Below, piece after piece: positions 1 through 7,897 of a stretch of 64,000 nt of DNA. Position 1 is the stretch's first letter, and the number at the start of each line of letters is the position of its first letter. Both the position numbers and the translations under genes were made by a program. Below the pieces are notes generated by a model, which saw nothing but the letters and a program-made list of their open reading frames with translations, searched no databases and was not told the DNA's origin. The stretch comes from Pseudalkalibacillus sp. SCS-8 (GTDB lineage Bacteria; Bacillota; Bacilli; Bacillales; Fictibacillaceae). The DNA is taken from contig NZ_CP143541.1 in assembly GCF_040126055.1 (NCBI RefSeq), positions 496,001 to 560,000 of the forward strand, read 5' to 3'.

Positions 1-86
1 AACGGTCCATTAACAGCGAATGCTGAAAAAGGAACGATCATAACAGCAGCTAACACTGCAGCGATTGCTTTTTTACGATGCTTCAA
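1..86 (-). CDS. Secreted protein, N-terminal fragment (runs off the window)
   Basis: Only the first 28 codons are inside the window; the gene continues beyond position 1. It starts at a TTG (84-86) with an AGGAGGAGA ribosome-binding site at 92-100, about 8 nt upstream. The peptide has a classic signal sequence: a basic start (LKHRKK), a hydrophobic core rich in Ala/Val/Leu and a small-residue site (SAFA) before VNGP, so the product is probably exported. Nothing about its mature function can be seen. Confidence 0.7.
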   Translation of the reverse strand, partial: MKHRKKAIAAVLAAVMIVPFSAFAVNGP

Positions 87-200
87 TTCAGTCTCCTCCT
101 TTGAAGTAGTCAAGTACATCCTACCAGCCGAATGTAAAACCGTTGTTAATTTTTAATTACAAAACGAATCTGGAAAAAGTTGCAAAGGGAGGCGAGAACC

Positions 201-749
201 ATGCAATCTCATGTCTTATTTGAAATTGCTGAACAGTTTAACGCACTTGGAATACGATGGGGCGTCGGGGGATCGAATGTACTTGCCCATCACGGAATCA
301 TTGATTCTCCTAGGGATCTGGATCTGATTGTTCATCTCTACGATGCAAAACCTGCGTTGGAAAGGTTAGAACAGTATGGGACCCGGACACGTGCTGAAAC
401 GTCTTATCCTTTTCGTACCAAGGTATTTCAAACATATATCAAGGACGATACATCCATTGATTTCATGAGTGGATTCGCTATTGAACACGATCAAGGAATC
501 TATACCTTCCTTTTAGACGAACACGCAACCATGGAATCTGTAAGAAAGGATGGAAGAGTGATCCCATACACCTCCCTTGAAGATTGGTATGTGCTTTATC
601 AATTGATTCCGAATAAAGGAAGAAAAGCTGATCTTATCGAATCTTACTGGTTAACAAATGGAATTGATCAACCTGAACTTCTTTCTCGGGCTGCTAATCA
701 ACCATTACCTTCAGAAGTCCGTTCACGTATCAATCGTTTTATCTTATAA
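201..749 (+). CDS. Nucleotidyltransferase-superfamily protein
   Basis: A 182-residue protein. The start chosen is ATG 201, with GGGAGG 8 nt upstream; an in-frame TTG at 180 has no ribosome-binding site. Near the N-terminus it carries GVGGSNVLAHHG followed about 15 residues later by RDLDLIV, the GGS...DxD pattern of the minimal nucleotidyltransferase fold (Pol beta superfamily) in which the two Asp residues bind metal. The rest has no motif I recognise. It stands ahead of two small genes with short gaps. Related folds occur in kinase-like, tRNA-modifying and toxin-antitoxin proteins, so the substrate is open. No partner HEPN-type gene is visible next to it. Confidence 0.6.
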   Translation: MQSHVLFEIAEQFNALGIRWGVGGSNVLAHHGIIDSPRDLDLIVHLYDAKPALERLEQYGTRTRAETSYPFRTKVFQTYIKDDTSIDFMSGFAIEHDQGIYTFLLDEHATMESVRKDGRVIPYTSLEDWYVLYQLIPNKGRKADLIESYWLTNGIDQPELLSRAANQPLPSEVRSRINRFIL

Positions 750-773
750 GTCGTTTTTGATTGGAGGGATTGG

Positions 774-977
774 ATGGGGAAATATAAAAGCTTCGTCTTA
801 TTACTGACTGTCATTTCTCAAGGGGCTGCCATCGTTTTTCTTTTCATTAACTTCTGGGTATCCATTTTCCTGTTCATTGTATATGGTCTAACCATTGTGG
901 GGTTGTTCGTATTGTTGATTGTGGAACGAATCAAAGAAAAAGAGGAGGAGAAGGACAATGATTATCGTGACTACTGA
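774..977 (+). CDS. Small two-helix membrane protein
   Basis: A 67-residue protein with two closely spaced hydrophobic helices (about residues 6-28 and 30-50) followed by a very charged tail (RIKEKEEEKDNDYRDY). The start ATG 774 follows TTGGAGGGA. Its last 20 nt overlap the next gene, and the AGGAGGAG that serves the next gene lies inside its charged tail, so the two are probably translationally coupled. I do not recognise a family; a role as an accessory membrane protein would be a guess. Confidence 0.6.
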   Translation: MGKYKSFVLLLTVISQGAAIVFLFINFWVSIFLFIVYGLTIVGLFVLLIVERIKEKEEEKDNDYRDY

Positions 978-1275
978 TGCTGTACCAGGTAAAGAGATTT
1001 TAGAGTTAAAAGGGTTTGTGAAGGGGAGTACGATCCAATCCAAGCATGTCGGTAAGGATATTCTTGCAAGCTTAAAGACGATTGTTGGAGGAGAAATCCA
1101 GGAATATAACGAAATGATGGAGAAGGCAAGAAAAATTGCAATTTCCAGAATGGTAGAGGATGCAAAAGCGAAAGGCGCAAATGCAATCGTAGCATGTCGA
1201 TTGCAAACCTCGTCAGTGATGGCAAGTGCATCCGAGATTGTTGCATATGGAACGGCGGTGACCATTAACGAATAG
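958..1275 (+). CDS. YbjQ/UPF0145 family protein
   Basis: A 105-residue protein starting at ATG 958 behind AGGAGGAGAAGGACA; an upstream in-frame ATG at 919 lacks a ribosome-binding site. The sequence matches the UPF0145/YbjQ family: N-terminal MIIVTTDAVPGKEI, a central VGGEIQEY, and a C-terminal AKGANAIVACRL followed by a beta strand with YGTAV. Family members form small pentameric beta/alpha assemblies of unknown function. The length is typical. It overlaps the small membrane protein gene by 20 nt. Confidence 0.85.
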   Translation: MIIVTTDAVPGKEILELKGFVKGSTIQSKHVGKDILASLKTIVGGEIQEYNEMMEKARKIAISRMVEDAKAKGANAIVACRLQTSSVMASASEIVAYGTAVTINE

Positions 1276-1290
1276 AGAGGAGAAACTGGC

Positions 1291-1800
1291 ATGATCGAAA
1301 TTCGGAAACTCAGACCAGAAGATGCATCAGAATACCAGCGGATCCGCGTAGAAGGGTTGAAAGAATTTCCGGAGGCGTTCGCTTCCTCCTATGACGAGGA
1401 GGCTGACCGTTCGATTGAAGATGTCAGCAAGCGCTTGGATCATAAGCAACCATATACCCTATTCACTGCAGGGGCCTATTATGGAAGAGAACTCGTTGGA
1501 ATTGGAACCTTTGTCCAGCATTCCAAAAGAAAGACGAAACATAAAGGTGAGATTTTCGGTGTATATGTCACACCTCATGTCCAACGGAATGGGATCGGCT
1601 TCAAGCTGATGGAATACCTTGTCGAGGAGTCAAAAAAGGTAGAAGGTCTCGAACAAATCCAATTGACGGTCATGACTGAGAATCGATCCGCAATCCGGAC
1701 GTATGAAAAGCTAGGCTTTGAATCTTACGGGGTAGATAAACAATCCCTCAAGGTCAATCACTATTATTATGATGAACTGTTGATGAAGCTTTTCCTATAA
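1291..1800 (+). CDS. GNAT family N-acetyltransferase
   Basis: A 169-residue single-domain GNAT acetyltransferase that moves an acetyl group from acetyl-CoA to an amine. It begins MIEIRKLRPEDASEYQRIR, the usual GNAT beta1-alpha1 segment, and holds the CoA-binding motif A as VYVTPHVQRNGIGFKLMEYL (about residues 90-109, the R/QxxGxG/A loop) and motif B with NRSAIRTYEKLGFE near residue 135. ATG 1291 follows GAGAGGAGAAACTGGC. It follows the YbjQ gene by 15 nt and is closed by a hairpin terminator. The substrate is unknown. Confidence 0.88.
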   Translation: MIEIRKLRPEDASEYQRIRVEGLKEFPEAFASSYDEEADRSIEDVSKRLDHKQPYTLFTAGAYYGRELVGIGTFVQHSKRKTKHKGEIFGVYVTPHVQRNGIGFKLMEYLVEESKKVEGLEQIQLTVMTENRSAIRTYEKLGFESYGVDKQSLKVNHYYYDELLMKLFL

Positions 1801-1822
1801 GGGATGCCTCACCAAGGGTAGT

Positions 1823-1862
1823 AAAACGTTCCAGCATCCGAATGGACTAGGAACGTTTTTTT
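1823..1862 (+). terminator. Intrinsic terminator after the GNAT gene
   Basis: Ten-base-pair stem AAAACGTTCC (1823-1832) with GGAACGTTTT (1850-1859), loop of 17 nt, followed by a T run. It closes the 0.2-1.8 kb gene group. Confidence 0.8.
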
Positions 1863-2244
1863 GTATGGTTTTTGATGCTTGATCGGATTACCATAACCCA
1901 ATTTAGTCACGGTAAAATGGAAAAATATATCTGATGAAAGGTCGCTGGTAATGGGTCTTTGGACCTTTATTCTGTATATGGGGGTGTCTTAGTGCCTGAT
2001 ATCAGATTGATTATCGGCTTGGCTCTGAGAAAGTTTAACTTGAAGTTGAATAAATAGGACTTTAATAAGCCGAAGGTCCCTGAAACGTTTAAAATTTTAA
2101 CTTAAAACCTTTAACACGCAAAGGCTATGGACCCATTATTTTTAATGCGATAGTTCCAATTATTCACTAAATATTCAGAAAAATATAATAATAACGACTG
2201 ATGTCTAATACTCTTGTATTACGTATGATGGAACTACAAGATAT
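1863..2244. other. Intergenic stretch without a recognisable gene
   Basis: About 380 nt between the GNAT terminator and the riboswitch. It is AT-rich and has no ORF with a credible ribosome-binding site. The promoter of the Tad locus must lie here or just upstream of the aptamer; TATGAT at 2224-2229 is a possible -10 but no good -35 sits at 17 nt from it. Confidence 0.5.
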
Positions 2245-2370
2245 CGGATTCAACGACAATCTTTGCTGAATCTCGATAAAGGCAAACCTGGTGAAAGCCA
2301 GCGGCGCAAAGCTAAAGGGGCTAAGGTGCACGATTCAATGCACTAAGCCAGCCAGTTACCGAAAGATCCG
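2245..2370 (+). promoter_or_regulatory. Cyclic-di-GMP-I (GEMM-I) riboswitch aptamer
   Basis: The segment contains the conserved GEMM-I elements in order: AAAGGCAAACC (2278-2288), a CTGGT-GAAA-GCCAG hairpin with GNRA tetraloop (2288-2301), GCGCAAAGC (2304-2312), GGGGCTAAGG (2317-2326), a TGCA...TGCA helix (2327-2342), GCCAGCCAGTTACCGA (2347-2362). The outer helix can form from ATCTTT (2259-2264) with AAAGAT (2362-2367). The family binds cyclic di-GMP. Position: directly before a terminator and the Tad/Flp pilus genes, so it very likely controls the whole locus. Recognition is by conserved sequence from memory, not by a covariance search. Confidence 0.9.
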
Positions 2371-2392
2371 GGGCATGGTCGTTCTTTAATTG

Positions 2393-2425
2393 TACCCTCC
2401 TTTCGGTAAAGGCAGGGTATTTTTT
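2393..2425 (+). terminator. Riboswitch expression platform (terminator)
   Basis: Stem TACCCTCCTTT (2393-2403) with AAAGGCAGGGTA (2408-2419), one bulged C, loop CGGT, then TTTTTT. Bases 2400-2409 (CTTTCGGTAA) are perfectly complementary to 2356-2365 (TTACCGAAAG), which is the 3' strand of the aptamer. Aptamer and antiterminator therefore compete. Ligand binding should free the terminator, making this a predicted OFF switch. Confidence 0.85.
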
Positions 2426-2443
2426 GTTGAAAAAGGAGGTGTC

Positions 2444-2809
2444 ATGTTGGAACTGATTAACCTTTCAACCGGAAAAAGCATCGCCCATACCGTTATTCCA
2501 GCTTACTCATTCTTTAAACGTTTGAAAGGCCTCATGTTTACTTCTTATTTTTCGGAAGGTTATGCGGTTCATATTCGACCCTGCCGTTCGATCCATACGT
2601 ATTTCATGAACTATGAGATTGACATCCTGTACTTGAATCAGGCAAATCAAATCATCGCAGTCGACTGCAGCGTCCCTCCTAAAACGATTGGAAAGCATTA
2701 CAAGGGGACCCATTCCGTCATCGAGTTGCCTGCAGGTACGATCCAAAGGACGAATACTGAAATCGGACAAGCTGTCCAAATTCAAAAAACAAAGGAGCGA
2801 GTATCATGA
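2444..2809 (+). CDS. DUF192 family protein, first gene of the Tad locus
   Basis: A 121-residue protein starting at ATG 2444 (AAAAAGGAGG 5 nt upstream). It shows the DUF192 signature: FKRLKGLMF near residue 26, SIHTYFMNYEIDILYL around residues 49-64, and a C-terminal VIELPAGT. DUF192 proteins are small beta-barrel proteins, usually secreted or membrane-anchored in other bacteria; this one has no clear signal peptide. Function is not established. Its stop overlaps the pilin start (ATGA), so it is the first gene of the operon and translationally coupled to the pilin, which suggests a job in pilus biogenesis or function. Confidence 0.8.
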   Translation: MLELINLSTGKSIAHTVIPAYSFFKRLKGLMFTSYFSEGYAVHIRPCRSIHTYFMNYEIDILYLNQANQIIAVDCSVPPKTIGKHYKGTHSVIELPAGTIQRTNTEIGQAVQIQKTKERVS

Positions 2810-3012
2810 TGGAAAAAGTTAAAGGACTTATCGTTGAAGAGCAAGGTCAAGGGATGACTGAGTACGGCTTGGTATTAGGTGTCATTGCTGTAGCGGCAGT
2901 TGGTGCACTTGCATTGTTACGTGATGAAATCGTCTCGATGTTTGACACAGTAAAGGATATGGTCATCAATCGTGAGAATGGTGGAACATCATCAGGATCT
3001 ACGGGTGGTTAA
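2806..3012 (+). CDS. flp: Flp-type pilin (major pilin of the Tad pilus)
   Basis: A 68-residue prepilin. A short charged leader (MMEKVKGLIVEEQGQG) precedes MTEYGLVLG and a hydrophobic helix (about residues 20-42), the Flp/Fap layout in which the prepilin peptidase cuts after Gly and leaves a helix with the conserved Glu at mature position about 3 and a following Tyr. The C-terminus is Gly/Ser/Thr-rich. Start ATG 2806 (or 2809) follows AAAGGAGCG and overlaps the DUF192 stop. A hairpin just downstream may help set pilin mRNA above that of the assembly genes. As the structural subunit, it should be polymerised by CpaF/TadB/TadC. Confidence 0.88.
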   Translation: MMEKVKGLIVEEQGQGMTEYGLVLGVIAVAAVGALALLRDEIVSMFDTVKDMVINRENGGTSSGSTGG

Positions 3013-3030
3013 GCAGAAATAAATCTAGAA

Positions 3031-3063
3031 GGCTGATTCAGGGGGTGTACTTCTGAGTCAGCC
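3031..3063 (+). terminator. Hairpin after the pilin gene (partial terminator or mRNA stabiliser)
   Basis: GGCTGATTCAG (3031-3041) pairs with CTGAGTCAGCC (3053-3063) with one internal mismatch pair. The following T run is weak (TCGTATTTTC), so it is more likely an attenuating or RNA-protecting hairpin than a full terminator; the remaining tad genes must be transcribed through it. Confidence 0.55.
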
Positions 3064-3095
3064 TCGTATTTTCAAGGGGAAGGAGGTAATGCGGG

Positions 3096-3611
3096 TTGGT
3101 CTTCAATGTCATCCTTTTAATCGTATTAGCTATTTGTGTCATAACGGACCTGAAAAGTCGACTCATATATAATAAAGTTATTTTTCCTGCACTCCTTCTT
3201 TCCATCCTCTTACATATTTTCTTTGACGGTTTATCAGGCTTAGGCTTTTCATTACTTGGATTTTTAGTCGGCTTCTCAATCTTACTGATTCCCTACTTTT
3301 TAGGAGGGATGGGAGCAGGGGATGTGAAGCTGCTTGCGTTGATCGGGGCTGCCAAAGGACCAATGTTCGTTTTGCATACATCCATTTACATGGCATTGAT
3401 TGGTGGCGTTCTTGCCCTTTTCATCCTAATTTTCAGCGGGGGAGCGTTTAAACGTTTCAAGTATTATGTGTATTGCTTATTCGTGCGGAAAAACGGCGTC
3501 TATGTACCGTTCGCTCTTACAAAGGAATCGATGAAAAAGACGTATCCATATGGCGTGGCGATTGCTGGGGGCGCAGTCATCAGTTTGATCGGAAAGGCTT
3601 GGATTTTATGA
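3096..3611 (+). CDS. tadV: Prepilin peptidase (TadV/CpaA type, A24 family)
   Basis: A 171-residue multi-helix membrane protease of the short A24 type without the N-terminal methylase domain. It holds both catalytic aspartates: one in VITDLKSRLIYN (about residue 15-17) and one in the GxGD motif GGMGAGDVKLLA (about residue 73). It should cleave the Flp and TadE/G prepilins at the cytoplasmic face of the membrane. Start is TTG 3096, with AAGGAGG 9 nt upstream and an in-frame stop at 3087-3089. Its stop overlaps the ATG of tadE (ATGA). Confidence 0.88.
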   Translation: MVFNVILLIVLAICVITDLKSRLIYNKVIFPALLLSILLHIFFDGLSGLGFSLLGFLVGFSILLIPYFLGGMGAGDVKLLALIGAAKGPMFVLHTSIYMALIGGVLALFILIFSGGAFKRFKYYVYCLFVRKNGVYVPFALTKESMKKTYPYGVAIAGGAVISLIGKAWIL

Positions 3612-3991
3612 TCAAGAATGAGAAAGGACAATCTCTCGTTGAAATGGCGCTGGCGCTTCCCGTGCTTTTACTCCTATTGATGGGGATTTTCGATATCGGA
3701 CGCATCATGTATACCTACATGCATCTTCAACTTGCGACACAGGAAACGGTGCGATTAGGTGGCTTAGGGCGGGATGATGCTGCCATAACAGAGTTTGCAC
3801 GTGATTACATCCATGTCGGTGACCCTGACCTTTTGGAAGTATCCATTACTCCAGGGGATACAACGAGACGTTCGGGTGATTATTTACAAGTCACGCTTGT
3901 TTATCCACTTGAATACGTTACCCCTTTCATTTCAAAAGTTTTGCCTTCCCCCGTACGGGTGAAAACCGAGTCGACAATTCGAGTAGAGTGA
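3608..3991 (+). CDS. tadE: TadE-like pseudopilin
   Basis: A 127-residue protein starting at ATG 3608, overlapping the peptidase stop. It opens with MIKNEKGQSLVEMALALP followed by a hydrophobic helix to about residue 32, the TadE prepilin-like segment cut before Gln/Ser with Glu at position 5 of the mature form. The remainder is a small extracytoplasmic domain. TadE-type minor pilins are needed for Flp pilus assembly. The ribosome-binding site is weak (AAAGG), consistent with translational coupling. Confidence 0.85.
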   Translation: MIKNEKGQSLVEMALALPVLLLLLMGIFDIGRIMYTYMHLQLATQETVRLGGLGRDDAAITEFARDYIHVGDPDLLEVSITPGDTTRRSGDYLQVTLVYPLEYVTPFISKVLPSPVRVKTESTIRVE

Positions 3992-4006
3992 TAAGGAGAC
4001 GGTCTC

Positions 4007-4933
4007 ATGTACGGACGTGTTCATCGTTTAAGTGAAGAAAAAGGAAGTGCCATCGTCATGATTGGATTAGCAATGGTTGCATTACTGGCAATCCTTGGAC
4101 TGGTCATTGACGGTGGTTCCTTGTATATGACGAAAAGTCATCTGCAAAAGGTGGCCAATGCTGCAGTGCTGTCAGGGGCACAAGAATTGACCACAACTGA
4201 GAATGAAGTACGCCAAGTTGTGCAGTCGATTCTTACGGATCATGATGAAGGGGAAAGTCTCGAAACGATGACGATCAAAATGGGAGATGAAGTAAGAGTA
4301 AACCTCCACAAAAATGTCCCATTATTCTTCTCAGCGTTATTCGGTGTCGATACCACCCCGGTTGAAGTGGAGGCTGCAGCTGAAATCAAGGAAATGGGGG
4401 AAGCTGTTGGAGCGGCGCCTTTAGGCATCGATGATTCGGTCCCGCTAGAATTTTACAAGGAATACAAATTGAAGGTGGGTCCTCATGAGAATGAATCAGG
4501 TGTTTTCGGCATTCTTGCCCTAGGGGGAACAGGCGCGAAGACTTATGAAGAGAACCTGAGAAACGGGTATCAATCCTCCATAAAGATCGGTGATATTATT
4601 GATACCCAGACTGGTAATATTGCTGGGAAAACAAGGTCGGTCGTCAACGAATTGGTGAATGCTTGTACGATATCAGAAGAAGAAATGAAGGCAGGAGCGA
4701 ACCCGCGTAGCTGTGAACGAATCTTGCTCGTACCCGTGTATACCCCGTATGATGCAGATCAAAATCAGATGAAATCCATCAAGGTGACTGGATTCGCCTA
4801 TTTCTATCTCAATGAACCGATGGATAAGAAAAGTACTGAAATATCAGGCATGTTCATCCGTAGGGCTGGGACGGGATTTGTAGATGAATCACTTGAGAAT
4901 AATGGCGCTTATGCAATCAGATTAACAGAGTAG
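4007..4933 (+). CDS. TadG-like pilus protein (Tad/TadG N-terminal domain)
   Basis: A 308-residue protein beginning with a short charged segment, EEKGSAIVMIGLAMVALLAILG (only the hydrophobic part is a helix, about residues 14-35) and DGGSLYMTKSHLQKVANAA, the putative Flp pilus-assembly TadE/G-like domain. The large C-terminal part would be outside the membrane and has a Cys pair (residues about 223 and 239) that could form a disulfide. ATG 4007 follows AAGGAGA. It lies 15 nt after tadE and abuts cpaB. Homologues are minor components of the Tad apparatus; exact role unknown. Confidence 0.8.
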   Translation: MYGRVHRLSEEKGSAIVMIGLAMVALLAILGLVIDGGSLYMTKSHLQKVANAAVLSGAQELTTTENEVRQVVQSILTDHDEGESLETMTIKMGDEVRVNLHKNVPLFFSALFGVDTTPVEVEAAAEIKEMGEAVGAAPLGIDDSVPLEFYKEYKLKVGPHENESGVFGILALGGTGAKTYEENLRNGYQSSIKIGDIIDTQTGNIAGKTRSVVNELVNACTISEEEMKAGANPRSCERILLVPVYTPYDADQNQMKSIKVTGFAYFYLNEPMDKKSTEISGMFIRRAGTGFVDESLENNGAYAIRLTE

Positions 4934-5623
4934 GTGAACAGGGTGAGGTCAAAACTTGTATTGACATTGGCAATTGTGATGGGTTTGATAACAACGTTCT
5001 TATTCTTCGATTATATGAAACAATTCAATGCTGAAACAGTTGCCACGAAAACGAAAATGGAGGTTGTTGTCGCAGCTCAGGAGATCGAGCGGAATACGGC
5101 GATTACAGAGGACATGCTGGAAATCAGGTTGTTACCCGAAGAAGGGGTTCATGAAAACGCCGTGACAGATATCAAGCTTGCTATCAATCAGTATTCAACT
5201 GCTGATCTAGCAAGTGGGGAACCGGTCCTCTCCCACCATCTGCAAAATGGAAAGGAAGAGACACTGTTCGTCTCACGGAAAATCAGAGACGGGTACCGAG
5301 CCGTTTCCATCGGTTTGAACTTCCCACAATCCGTCTCAAATCTCATCGAGCCAGATGACCAAGTCGATGTCATTGCAACAAAGAAAAATGGCGAAAAAAT
5401 CGAAACGGAATTTGCGGTCGAAAATGTAAGGATTCTCGCTGTTGGAAGAAGAATGATCGAAACGACGGAGGGTGAGCCTTATGTCGAATATACCTCCGCA
5501 ACAGTCGAAGTGCAGCCGCATCAAGCAGTCGAGCTTGTGAATGCCATGGAATCGGGAACGGTCCATATTGCACTACGGACTCGCGTCCAGTCTAAAGAGG
5601 AGGCGGATTCCGATGACAAGTAG
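4934..5623 (+). CDS. cpaB: CpaB/RcpC family Flp pilus assembly protein (SAF domain)
   Basis: A 229-residue protein with an N-terminal membrane helix (about residues 8-27) and an SAF domain: VVVAAQEIERNTAITEDML and later DLASGEPVLSHHL. The central part (VSIGLNFPQSVSNLIEPDD, DVI) is the RcpC/CpaB domain. In diderms it works with the secretin; in this monoderm set without secretin it presumably acts on the outer membrane face. Start is GTG 4934 directly after the previous stop; GTG 4943 is a credible alternative because AGGTGA precedes it. The 3' end overlaps the next gene by 11 nt. Confidence 0.85.
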   Translation: MNRVRSKLVLTLAIVMGLITTFLFFDYMKQFNAETVATKTKMEVVVAAQEIERNTAITEDMLEIRLLPEEGVHENAVTDIKLAINQYSTADLASGEPVLSHHLQNGKEETLFVSRKIRDGYRAVSIGLNFPQSVSNLIEPDDQVDVIATKKNGEKIETEFAVENVRILAVGRRMIETTEGEPYVEYTSATVEVQPHQAVELVNAMESGTVHIALRTRVQSKEEADSDDK

Positions 5624-6452
5624 GCTCGAACAACATGAGACCAAGGAAACCGATCGACGGGGAGAAATGATTTGCATAGCGAGTGCAAAAGGTGGAGTTG
5701 GCCGTACAATTATGACGGTCAACTTAGCCGTTGCTTTATGTAAGAAGAATATGAAAATCGCCATTGTGGATGGCGATTACATGTTCGGTGATGTCGGGTT
5801 AGCAATGGATTTGCATGCTTCATTCACGATGAAGAATGTGATGGAGGATATCGATGACTTGGATGAAGTAACCCTCCCCAGTTATCTAAGCTCGCATGAA
5901 AGCGGGGTGAAGGTCCTTGTCGCTCCCGATCGTCCCGAGTATGCCGAGCTTGTTACAAAAGAGCATATCCATAGGGTTTTGGATTTGATGCTTACCCAAT
6001 TTGATTATGTCATCGTCGACACAGGGGTCGGTCTCCATGAACAGACGCTTCCCTTGATTGAAAAAGCGGATCAGATTCTTATGCTGACGAATCTGGAAAT
6101 GGCTACACTCAAGAACACAAAGCTTATGCTTGAGACGCTTGAAACACTCGATTTAAGAAGGAAAGTGACCACACTCATCAATCGGTCCACAATGGATAGT
6201 GTCATCAAAGCATCCGATGTCCCTGAGATCCTTGGCGATTTTGAACCGCATTTCATCCCGAATGATTTTCAAGTCGCCTCCCAATCTCTCAACATAGGAA
6301 TTCCATTTGTCGTCAATCAGGGCAAGACTGAGCTTGCAAAATCCATATACAAGATGGCAGAACAATTAACGTCCAGGCGAAATATTAAAGTCTTTGAATC
6401 TGAACAGCCATCATTCCTTTCGAAATTATTCCAAAGGTCAAAACGTAGTTAG
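5613..6452 (+). CDS. cpaE: CpaE/TadZ-like MinD-family ATPase
   Basis: A 279-residue ParA/MinD-family protein starting at ATG 5613 (GAGGAGG 9 nt upstream). It contains the deviant Walker A region ASAKGGVGRTIMTVNLA (about residues 23-39), the switch-I-like VDGDYMFGDVGLAMDL, and YVIVDTGVG as Walker B. The lysine that normally precedes Thr in GKT is Arg here. CpaE/TadZ proteins position the pilus machine at the membrane or pole. The N-terminal receiver-like domain of proteobacterial CpaE is missing. The C-terminal tail (LSKLFQRSKRS) is basic. Confidence 0.85.
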   Translation: MTSRLEQHETKETDRRGEMICIASAKGGVGRTIMTVNLAVALCKKNMKIAIVDGDYMFGDVGLAMDLHASFTMKNVMEDIDDLDEVTLPSYLSSHESGVKVLVAPDRPEYAELVTKEHIHRVLDLMLTQFDYVIVDTGVGLHEQTLPLIEKADQILMLTNLEMATLKNTKLMLETLETLDLRRKVTTLINRSTMDSVIKASDVPEILGDFEPHFIPNDFQVASQSLNIGIPFVVNQGKTELAKSIYKMAEQLTSRRNIKVFESEQPSFLSKLFQRSKRS

Positions 6453-6466
6453 GAGGGACGAATGAA

Positions 6467-7897
6467 ATGAGTTTACTCGAGAAGGTCAATGCGAAAAATC
6501 AGGAAAAGCAACAAACGAGTTTACCTGAAAATCCAAAGGACGAAACAGCCAGCAAGGACGATATCCTGACGAATTTCCGGCCGAAGAAGAAGCCTGTTGA
6601 ATCCGAGCCACATACTGAAAAGGAACAAGAGAAGTTCAATAAACACCTTGAATTGAAGAATCTATTACATAAAAAGATATTGGAAGATATGAAAGATAAG
6701 GAAGACTTGGACGAAATCATCTCTCAATTGGATCCGATGGCGATCGATATCATTAAAGGGGACGAGCGGTTTCGAGGGGCCATTGATCGTAAGAAGGTCA
6801 TAGAGGAGCTTATCCATGATTTGACCGGCTTCGGCCCGATCAATCCGCTTCTCATGGATCCTGAAGTGACGGAAGTGATGGTCAATGGACCTGATATGGT
6901 GTACATCGAACGTAAAGGCAAGCTGATGATGTCCGGAGTCCGTTTTCGAGATGATGATCACGTCATGAACATCATCGAGAAAATCGTCTCCCCGATCGGC
7001 AGACGGATTGACGAAAGCTCGCCGATGGTCGATGCTCGATTACCGGATGGGTCTCGTGTCAACGCGATCATTCCCCCCCTTGCTTTGAATGGACCGACGA
7101 TTACAATTCGGAAATTCTCTAAAGATCCTTTTAAGATTGAGGATCTGATCGGCTTCGGCACATTAACGGAGGAAATGGCTGTTTTTATTGAAGCTTGTGT
7201 TAAAGCCCGTTTGAACATATTCGTCTCCGGTGGGACAGGTTCAGGTAAGACCACGACTTTGAACGTCCTCTCCTCCTTCATTTTCGAGGATGAGCGGATC
7301 GTTACGATTGAAGATGCTGCCGAATTGCAGCTTAGCCAGCCTCATGTCATATCACTCGAATCCCGCCCGCCGAATATCGAAGGGAAGGGTGCGATTACGA
7401 TCAGGGATCTTGTCCGGAACTCCCTTCGGATGAGACCAGACCGGATTGTCATTGGTGAGGTACGTGGAGCGGAGGCATTGGATATGCTTCAGGCGATGAA
7501 CACGGGGCATGATGGATCACTTGCTACCGGACACTCGAACAGTCCGCGGGACATGATCTCCCGACTTGAAACGATGGTGCTCCTTGCCGGTGTCGAGCTT
7601 CCAGTTAAAGCGATCCGTGAACAAATCGCCGGGGCAATCGACTTGATCATTCAACAATCAAGGCTGAAGGATGGCACCCGAAAAATCACGAAGATTACGG
7701 AAGTTCAAGGGTTGGAAGGAGATGTTATCGTTCTTCAGGATATTTTCGAGTTCAGACAGGAGGGGACCGACTCAGAAGGACGGATCATCGGCAAGCTTGT
7801 TCCTACAGGCGTCAGACCTAAATTTTATGAGCGGCTCGAACGTTCTGGATTGAACATCCCTCCAAGCGTGTTCGTATCAGAGGAGGATTGGCGATGA
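6467..7897 (+). CDS. cpaF: CpaF/TadA secretion ATPase
   Basis: A 476-residue type II/IV secretion ATPase that powers pilus assembly from the cytoplasm. Visible motifs: Walker [13 protein letters not shown] (about residue 261), [14 protein letters not shown] (Asp box), [19 protein letters not shown] (Walker B region), and [18 protein letters not shown] (His box). The first 100 residues are charged and linker-like. ATG 6467 follows TAGGAGGGACG. It is followed by tadB with a 4-nt ATGA overlap. Length and motif spacing are typical for the family. Confidence 0.95.
   Translation: MSLLEKVNAKNQEKQQTSLPENPKDETASKDDILTNFRPKKKPVESEPHTEKEQEKFNKHLELKNLLHKKILEDMKDKEDLDEIISQLDPMAIDIIKGDERFRGAIDRKKVIEELIHDLTGFGPINPLLMDPEVTEVMVNGPDMVYIERKGKLMMSGVRFRDDDHVMNIIEKIVSPIGRRIDESSPMVDARLPDGSRVNAIIPPLALNGPTITIRKFSKDPFKIEDLIGFGTLTEEMAVFIEACVKARLNIFVSGGTGSGKTTTLNVLSSFIFEDERIVTIEDAAELQLSQPHVISLESRPPNIEGKGAITIRDLVRNSLRMRPDRIVIGEVRGAEALDMLQAMNTGHDGSLATGHSNSPRDMISRLETMVLLAGVELPVKAIREQIAGAIDLIIQQSRLKDGTRKITKITEVQGLEGDVIVLQDIFEFRQEGTDSEGRIIGKLVPTGVRPKFYERLERSGLNIPPSVFVSEEDWR

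Noticed and set aside
888..1292. 134-codon minus-strand frame opposite the YbjQ gene
   Set aside because: Overlaps a well-supported conserved gene and lacks a start signal.
1948..1992. Short frame MGLWTFILYMGVS near 1952
   Set aside because: Only 13 codons, no ribosome-binding site; at most a decayed fragment.
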